Origin: JBBQER01 sp052148155
Lineage (GTDB): Bacteria; Actinomycetota; Acidimicrobiia; IMCC26256; PALSA-610
Length of the DNA: 25,998 bases
Reading direction: 5' to 3'
NCBI GenBank assembly: GCA_052148155.1
Contig: JBKQIY010000242.1
Coordinates: 1-25,998, forward strand
Shown here: positions 21,295-25,998 of the stretch, piece after piece
How the letters are laid out: every line of letters begins with the position of its first letter
Numbering within the stretch: the first letter of the stretch is position 1
Position numbers and translations under genes: made by a program
The notes under the pieces: generated by a model
Seen by the model: only the letters and a program-made list of their open reading frames with translations
Told to the model about the DNA's origin: nothing
Database searches by the model: none

Positions 21295-21927
21295 CTATCC
21301 CGCGAGTGCGTCGCCGAGCATCTGGAGGTATTCGGCCCTGGTCACATCGACTGCGCCCAGCGTCTTGAGGTGCGGTGTTGTCCACTGCACATCGAACAGC
21401 GCAGCTCCGTCGAGGCGGAGAAGCTCGGTCGCGGCCCAGCACGCAACCTTCGACGCGTCGCTGATCCGATGGAACATCGACTCGCCCGCGAACAATCCGC
21501 CGATCCGCAATCCGTAGAGGCCACCGACGAGCTCGTCACCGCGCCACGTTTCGACACTGTGCGCCCAACCTTGGTCGTGTAGATGCGTGTAGGCGACCAC
21601 GAACGATTCGTCGATCCAGCCGTGCGGGCGACCCGGATCGGCACAGGCGCGCATGACTGCTTCGAACGCGGTATCGATCCGCACCTCGACGCGCGCGATC
21701 GCCGGACGCAGCGACCGGCTGACATGGAAGCCGTCGAGCGGGATCACACCGCGCGGATCGGGCGACCACCACGCCAGCAGTCCCTCCGCCCGCATGGGGA
21801 ACAGCCCACGCCGGTATGCGTCGAGCACGGTGCCTGGCTCGAGGTCGCCGCCCACCGCGATCACGTCGTCGTCGTCGACCGCAGGATCGGGCAGCTCCCA
21901 GCGCGACGGCGGCGGCTCGATGGGCAC
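21295..21927 (-). CDS. aat: Leucyl/phenylalanyl-tRNA-protein transferase
   Basis: Transfers Leu or Phe from tRNA to proteins with N-terminal Arg or Lys, tagging them for ClpS/ClpAP degradation (N-end rule). Family segments: SRWELPDP near the start, VIAVGGDLEPGTVLDAYRRG, LFPM, LAWWSPDPRGVIP, FHVSRSLR, WIDESFVVAYTHLHDQGWAHSVETW, ELVGGLYG, FAGESMF and LFDVQW, i.e. the complete protein. The frame stays open upstream to a TTG at 21975 and a GTG at 21963. I prefer GTG 21927 because the following residues (PIEPPPSRW) match the usual family start; GATTCT, a weak -10, lies 6 nt before it. It is followed by arsC. Confidence 0.93.
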   Translation of the reverse strand: MPIEPPPSRWELPDPAVDDDDVIAVGGDLEPGTVLDAYRRGLFPMRAEGLLAWWSPDPRGVIPLDGFHVSRSLRPAIARVEVRIDTAFEAVMRACADPGRPHGWIDESFVVAYTHLHDQGWAHSVETWRGDELVGGLYGLRIGGLFAGESMFHRISDASKVACWAATELLRLDGAALFDVQWTTPHLKTLGAVDVTRAEYLQMLGDALAG

Positions 21928-22085
21928 GACCCGAGAATCGCGCGCGCCGTCGCGCCCGTGCACCTCGACCGCCAAATGAGTGCCGCTCTGCGCGTCGCTA
22001 TGGGATCGTCATGCGGCGGCTGTCGTACTGTTGAGTTCTTCGCGATGCTCGCGGCGGTGGTGGTGATCGCGATGCTCGCCGGAGA

Positions 22086-23297
22086 TCATGCCAGCAGGGC
22101 CCGAGCGATCTGACCGACCTGGATCTCGTCGGTGCCTGCGTAGATCTGCAGGACTTTGGCGTCGCGGGCGAACTGCTCGACCTCGTATTCGGCCATGTAC
22201 CCGTTGCCGCCGAACAGCTGTACCGCCTCGAGCGCCACGTCGGTCGCGGCGCCCGCCGCGTACAGTTTCATCGCCGACGCCTCCGACAGGTTCATCGGCT
22301 TGCCGGCCTGCGAAGACTCGAGCACGCGGAACACGAGGTTCTCGACGTTGAGCCGCGCGACCTCCATCTTGGCGAGCTTGAGCTGGATCAGCTGGAACTC
22401 GCCGATCGGCTTGCCGAACTGCACTCGCTCCTTGGCGTACTTCACCGACAGTTCCAAGCACCGTTCGATGATGCCGAGCGCCATCGCGGCGACCCCGGAG
22501 CGCTCGATCACGAACGTCGCCTTCGACGCTTCCCGACCCTTGCCGCCACCGAAGGCCTCTTCGCTTTCGCCGAGCAGACGGTCGCGGCCGGCGCGCACGT
22601 CGTCGAGAAACAACATCCCGGTCGGTGACGAGTGCAACCCCATCTTGCGTAGCGGCTTCGACTGTTCGAGACCGGGCATGCCCTTGTCGAGCACGAACTG
22701 GACGACTTTACGGTCGGCCGGCGCGTTACCTTCGTCGAGCTTGCAGATGAACACGATCGTGTCTGCGTACGGGCCGTTGGTGATGAAGGTCTTCGAGCCG
22801 TTGAGGACGTATTCGTCGCCGTCGCGGCGCGCGGTCGACGCCATCTGACCGAACGCGTCGGATCCTGAGTTCGGCTCGGTGATCGCCCAGGCGCCGATCT
22901 TGTCCATCGTCAACAGGTCGCGGGCCCATCGGCGCTTCTGTTCGGTCGTCCCCTTCGACATCACTGCGGCCGCGGTCAGCCCGACCGACACCGCCATGGC
23001 GGTCACCATGCCCGGTGAACATTTGCAGAGCTCGATGATCGGCAACAACGTCAAGCCACCGGCCCCACCTTCCCGTTCGTTCGGTGCTTCGCGCGGCGCC
23101 CCATCGGCCATCAGGCGCTTGTCGAAGCTGTCGGCGGCCATCTGGTCCATGCCGAACGTCTTGTACAGCTTGCGCAGAAGGTCGTATGGAGGGAGGTCGC
23201 CGTGCTCCAACTCCTCCCGGTGCGGTCGGATTTCGGTGTCGACGAACGATCGCACCGCGTCCCGCACCATCTTCAGCTCTTCGGACCACTCGAACAT
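22086..23297 (-). CDS. Acyl-CoA dehydrogenase, full length
   Basis: A 403-aa flavoprotein oxidising acyl-CoA to enoyl-CoA. Signatures: GAWAITEPNSGSDAFG (about 135-150, FAD/substrate), YVLNGSKTFITNG, RVQFGKPIGEFQ, and LFGGNGYMAEYEVEQFARDAKVLQIYAGTDEIQ at the C-terminus. The MCAD-position Glu in the last motif is Ala (IYAGTD); Glu265 in VIERSG is in the isovaleryl-CoA/long-chain-type position for the catalytic base. A short polar insert (about 60-80, ending NEREGGAGG) in the N-terminal helical domain is unusual. A Shine-Dalgarno AGGAG lies 9 nt before ATG 23297. The partner ETF and substrate are unknown. Confidence 0.95.
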   Translation of the reverse strand: MFEWSEELKMVRDAVRSFVDTEIRPHREELEHGDLPPYDLLRKLYKTFGMDQMAADSFDKRLMADGAPREAPNEREGGAGGLTLLPIIELCKCSPGMVTAMAVSVGLTAAAVMSKGTTEQKRRWARDLLTMDKIGAWAITEPNSGSDAFGQMASTARRDGDEYVLNGSKTFITNGPYADTIVFICKLDEGNAPADRKVVQFVLDKGMPGLEQSKPLRKMGLHSSPTGMLFLDDVRAGRDRLLGESEEAFGGGKGREASKATFVIERSGVAAMALGIIERCLELSVKYAKERVQFGKPIGEFQLIQLKLAKMEVARLNVENLVFRVLESSQAGKPMNLSEASAMKLYAAGAATDVALEAVQLFGGNGYMAEYEVEQFARDAKVLQIYAGTDEIQVGQIARALLA

Positions 23298-23326
23298 CGC
23301 GCACGCTCCTGGTCGGGCGAACCGTC

Positions 23327-23332
23327 ATCGTA
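23327..23332 (-). promoter_or_regulatory. -10 hexamer of the acyl-CoA dehydrogenase gene
   Basis: Minus-strand TACGAT would start a transcript with a leader of some 20-25 nt containing the AGGAG Shine-Dalgarno sequence. This gene is thus of the leadered type. Confidence 0.35.
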
Positions 23333-23491
23333 TTCGGGAACCGCCAATCTCCCGAGCGTCGCCAGCCGACACGGCGAAACCTCGACGTCTCCGTCGGCGT
23401 CGCAGTCGCGCCCAAACGAGGCGATGACCGTCAGGTCATCTCGACCGCCCTGTCCGACGGTGGCGGGCGCCTTCGACGACAGATGTCGACG

Positions 23492-23960
23492 TCAGCCGCA
23501 GACGAGTTCGACGTTGCCGGACGCGTGTGCTCGGGGCCGGGCGAGCAGACCGACGACGAAGGCGCGAATGTCGTCTGCAACGTCGCACCGTGCGCGTTGC
23601 AACGACGTCATTGCCGCGTCCGGCGAGGACGGGTCCGCCACGTCCGATCGGACTCAGAGGTCACCAGCCGAGCGGTCGACCTCGACGGGCGGCTGACCGC
23701 CGAACAGACCGATACGACACGGTCGCACCCAGCTCGTCGTCCGGCTCTGCGTCGCCGACCTGTTCGGTGTGGAACCGCAACCCGCCACGCGTCTTCGTGA
23801 AGTGGACACAGGCCTGCGTTCGCGACGTGCCGCAAGTCGGTCGAGATCGCGCCGATCACGTTCGTGTCGAGCGCGGCCGGTGCATCCGGACACGACACCG
23901 ACGTCCCGCCACCGCGGCCCGGGCCCCGTCCGATCGCATGCCGGCACCATCGCATGTGCC
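23492..23960 (-). pseudogene. Probable decayed gene of unknown family
   Basis: Minus-strand stretches with gene-like codon use lie in order but in changing frames. From about 23880 down there is APAALDTNVIGAISTDLRHV. After a frameshift near 23810 comes VHFTKTRGGLRFHTEQVGD and AEPDDELGATVSYRSV; after another shift near 23710, GGQPPVEVDRSAGDL; then a TGA at about 23653. The same frame goes on with SDVADPSSPDAAMTSLQR and ends ARPRAHASGNVELVCG at TGA 23492-23494. The final piece (GTG 23641, 49 aa) could be a small gene by itself. I do not recognise the family. Random open frames in GC-rich DNA could mimic this, so the call is tentative. Confidence 0.35.
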
Positions 23961-24242
23961 GACACCGGGCGCGCCGACACCGGCCGCGTTGCGAAGCGGC
24001 CATCGGGTCGACGCTTCCATCCGGACCGGTCGCCTTCCGTCCGGGCGGACGGATCGAGGTGACGGCGACGTGGCCAGGCCGCGCCGCCCGCTCCCTGACG
24101 CGGTCCGCGCGACCGCGAATGCCTGCCTGCCGCCCTCCGCGACGGTCGAGTTCGCGGATCGCGACGCGTTTTAGTCGCCCCCGCGACAAGCCGATGCACA
24201 GGTTCGAACGGAGCGATGGAGCGGTCCGGGGAGGCACGGGAA
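23961..24242. other. Gene-poor stretch
   Basis: Open frames exist on both strands, as expected at this GC content, but none has a credible start or protein-like composition; they are rich in Arg, Pro and Ser. A short local near-repetition of GCCGACACCGG-type words occurs around 23940-23990. No RNA gene or terminator is evident. Confidence 0.4.
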
Positions 24243-24686
24243 ATGGACGGGGGACACATCCGCGTGGCGCGGGCGTTACCGATCGACGCGGCGCTCGTCG
24301 GGGACGTACTGGTGCGTTTGCGCCGCGACACGGCCGGTTCGACGATGAGCTGGACGCTCGGCGATCGCGGTTCGGCTGAACTCGACGTCGACTTCTTCCC
24401 GGTGTTCTTTGGGTTCGTCTCCGAGACGGCCGGGCCGGCCTGGACCACGACCGCCCGCCTTTGGGATCCGCAAGCCGTCGCCGTCGTGCTCGCGGTCGTG
24501 GAGCTCAGCGCGGTCTCGACCGACACCTGTGAACTGACCATCCGACCGGATTTCCCGCTCACGCCCTGGTGGGCGGCGCACACGCCGGCGCTGGTCAAGC
24601 TCGCGACCAGCGCACTTGACGAGGTCGCCGAGGAGCTGCTCTGGCAGGCGACCCGGGACGGCGTCGCCGCCCGCCGCGTCAACTAG
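24243..24686 (+). CDS. Unknown protein, 147 aa, possibly SRPBCC-like
   Basis: ATG 24243 has GGGGAGG 8 nt upstream, better than the earlier in-frame ATG 24216. Codon use is gene-like. The protein opens VARALPIDAALVGDVLVRL, has beta-strand-like stretches (AELDVDFFPVFFGFV, PAWTTTARLWD, CELTIRPDF) and ends in a long helix (ALVKLATSALDEVAEELLWQAT). A beta-rich middle with a long C-terminal helix recalls the START/SRPBCC lipid-binding fold, but no defining motif is present and this is only a suggestion. It has no signal peptide or membrane segment. It converges with gltD across a strong hairpin. Confidence 0.7.
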   Translation: MDGGHIRVARALPIDAALVGDVLVRLRRDTAGSTMSWTLGDRGSAELDVDFFPVFFGFVSETAGPAWTTTARLWDPQAVAVVLAVVELSAVSTDTCELTIRPDFPLTPWWAAHTPALVKLATSALDEVAEELLWQATRDGVAARRVN

Positions 24687-24972
24687 GCCAAATTTCGGGG
24701 CAGAGTTCACCGAACCGACGTACAACCGCCGCGGTTTGGCAATACAGCGCCACGAAGATGGACTCGGACGAGACGGCAAGACGGCCCCCTGGTTGGATCG
24801 GCGTCCGTCCGGCGGTCATCCGCACCCCCCTCCGGGTGCCCGCTTGCGCATGATGGGAGGGAGCGAGCCGCTCCCTCCCACGTGCACGAGTCGCGTGTCG
24901 CCGAGGGGCAGATCCGGCCCTCGACGCTCATGACCGCCCGCCGAGACGGCCGGAGGTCGTCGGGCCGCTCGA
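24687..24972. other. Intergenic region between convergent genes
   Basis: No convincing gene. It holds a strong hairpin at 24854-24880 and a second inverted repeat, CGAGGG (24902-24907) with CCCTCG (24918-24923), near the gltD end. Confidence 0.5.
24854..24880. terminator. Strong bidirectional hairpin
   Basis: GGGAGGGAGCG (24855-24865) pairs perfectly with CGCTCCCTCCC (24869-24879) around the 3-nt loop AGC; T24854 and A24880 extend the stem to 12 bp. It stands between the stop of the unknown protein gene and that of gltD. No T tract follows on either strand. It is the most stable hairpin I see in the window and probably terminates both transcripts. Confidence 0.65.
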
Positions 24973-25998
24973 TCAACGCATCGGGAGCGCGTCAGGCGAG
25001 ATCGGAGCTGGCAGCAGAGTTTCGCCCATAAGGAACTCGTCGACGGCCGACGCGCACGAGCGGCCCTCGGCGATCGCCCAGACGATCAGGCTCTGGCCCC
25101 TGCCCATGTCGCCGGCGACAAACACGTTGGCCAGGTTCGTGCGAAACCGTACGTCTCGGGCGACATTGCCCCGTTCGTTGAGCTGGACGCCGAGCTGGTG
25201 AAGCAGGCCGTCGCGTTGCGGGCCGACGAACCCCATCGCGAGGAGGACTAGCTCACAGGGCAGCTCGAAGTCGGTGCCGTCGACCTTGTCGAAGGTCATG
25301 CGGCCGTCGGTGATCTTTTGTTCGACCTCGTGTGCCCGTAACGCGCGGACGTTGCCGTCGTCGTCGCCGAGGAAACATTCGGTGTTGACCGCGTATACAC
25401 GTTCGCCTCCCTCCTCGTGTGCCGAAGACACCCGGTAGATCATCGGGTAGGTCGGCCACGGCATCGACTCGACGCGGACGTCGGGCGGGCGGGGCAAAAT
25501 CTCGAATTGGTGGATCGTCGCCGCGTCCTGACGGATCGCGGTGCCCAGACAGTCGGCGCCGGTGTCGCCGCCACCGATGATCACGACGTGTTTGCCGTGC
25601 GCGCTGATCGGCGTTTCGGCGAGATCGCCTTCTTGCACGTGGTTGGACGGCGGAAGGTATTCCATCGCCTGATAGATACCGGCCAGCTCGCGGCCGGGTA
25701 CCGGAAGATCACGCCAGGCGGTCGCGCCGCCGGCGAGCACGACGGCGTCGCAGCCGCGAATGTCGTCGGCCGGCACATTCACGCCGACGTTGGCGTTGAC
25801 GTGAAACTGTGTGCCCTCCTCGCGCATCTGCGCGACGCGCTGGTCGAGGTGTCGTTTCTCCATCTTGAACTCGGGAATGCCGTAACGCAGCAGCCCTCCC
25901 ACCCGGTCGGCGCGCTCGTATACCGCGACGTCGTGGCCGGCGCGGGTGAGCTGTTGCGCGGCGGCGAGACCGGCAGGTCCGGAACCGACCACCGCGAC
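24973..25998 (-). CDS. gltD: Glutamate synthase small subunit (C-terminal part; 5' end outside window)
   Basis: The frame is open through the right edge and gives the last 341 residues. The visible part begins in the FAD-binding Rossmann motif (VVGSGPAGLAAAQQL), then YERADRVGGLLRYGIPEFKMEK, typical of GltD and related Fe-S flavoproteins. A second dinucleotide motif, VVIIGGGDTGADCLGTA, binds NADPH. The late GDMGRGQSLIVWAIAEGR motif is the FAD C-terminal signature. GltD supplies electrons from NADPH to GltB for glutamate synthesis from glutamine and 2-oxoglutarate. The N-terminal Cys-rich Fe-S domain lies beyond the window. The gene ends close to a strong hairpin shared with the convergent gene. 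Confidence 0.95.
   Translation of the reverse strand, partial: VAVVGSGPAGLAAAQQLTRAGHDVAVYERADRVGGLLRYGIPEFKMEKRHLDQRVAQMREEGTQFHVNANVGVNVPADDIRGCDAVVLAGGATAWRDLPVPGRELAGIYQAMEYLPPSNHVQEGDLAETPISAHGKHVVIIGGGDTGADCLGTAIRQDAATIHQFEILPRPPDVRVESMPWPTYPMIYRVSSAHEEGGERVYAVNTECFLGDDDGNVRALRAHEVEQKITDGRMTFDKVDGTDFELPCELVLLAMGFVGPQRDGLLHQLGVQLNERGNVARDVRFRTNLANVFVAGDMGRGQSLIVWAIAEGRSCASAVDEFLMGETLLPAPISPDALPMR

Noticed and set aside
23654..24682. A 342-codon minus-strand frame
   Set aside because: Its first half is antisense to the better supported gene at 24243-24686 and the rest is Arg/Ser-rich; only its last part is used, as a fragment of the decayed-gene call.
1..25998. Defence system, prophage, biosynthetic cluster or integrative element
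   Set aside because: No integrase, transposase, nuclease-helicase pair, methylase-restriction pair, toxin-antitoxin pair, NRPS/PKS or attachment-site repeat was seen; composition and gene style are uniform.

Overview
High-GC bacterial DNA with strongly G/C-ending codons. The gene content includes an F420-type luciferase-like monooxygenase, a decayed PPOX/F420-type gene, several FadE-like acyl-CoA dehydrogenases, Ku plus a stand-alone LigD-type polymerase, and many apparently leaderless genes. Together these point to an actinobacterium, most likely an Acidimicrobiia-type lineage; that placement is inference from gene content and style. The window reads as ordinary chromosome. I see no phage, insertion sequence, CRISPR array, rRNA or tRNA gene.

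Layout. 1-3.4 kb: the 3' end of an unknown gene, a hexapeptide acyltransferase, a type I periplasmic-binding-fold protein without a signal peptide, a HEAT-repeat protein and a small CxxC protein. 3.4-5.9 kb: a two-gene NHEJ locus, ku (-) and a LigD-type primase-polymerase (+), separated by about 670 bp holding a possible small membrane protein and an inverted repeat. 5.9-8.1 kb: a short-chain dehydrogenase and a thiolase, convergent around a six-unit 20/21-bp tandem repeat. 8.2-10.1 kb: a VIT-family metal transporter, a methyltransferase and a gamma-carbonic-anhydrase-like protein. 10.1-13.2 kb: a phytanoyl-CoA dioxygenase-like, enoyl-CoA hydratase and type-B carboxylesterase operon. 13.3-14.3 kb: a membrane-anchored HTH protein with a Pro/Thr-rich tail. 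14.4-17.4 kb: an LLM oxidoreductase followed by an unusual YceH(DUF480)-aldehyde dehydrogenase fusion. 17.4-20.0 kb: a histidine phosphatase, a poly-gamma-glutamate-hydrolase-like protein and an acyl-CoA dehydrogenase. 20.0-23.3 kb: a PPOX pseudogene, a VOC protein, ArsC, Aat and a second acyl-CoA dehydrogenase. 23.3-24.2 kb: a gene-poor stretch with a probable decayed gene. 24.2-26.0 kb: an unknown protein and the C-terminal part of GltD.

Common themes. Much of the window concerns acyl-CoA, aldehyde and ester catabolism (two acyl-CoA dehydrogenases, enoyl-CoA hydratase, thiolase, SDR, ALDH, esterase, PhyH). Eleven genes, one of them now a pseudogene, carry a TAnnnT hexamer 6-8 nt before the start codon and no Shine-Dalgarno sequence, which suggests leaderless transcription. 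Three divergent pairs pack both promoters into 23-34 bp, and in one pair the two -10 hexamers overlap.

Most notable items: the DUF480-ALDH fusion, the overlapping divergent leaderless promoters, the PPOX pseudogene that keeps its promoter, and the AABBCC tandem repeat. I found no multi-gene cassette that I would call a new defence or biosynthetic system.
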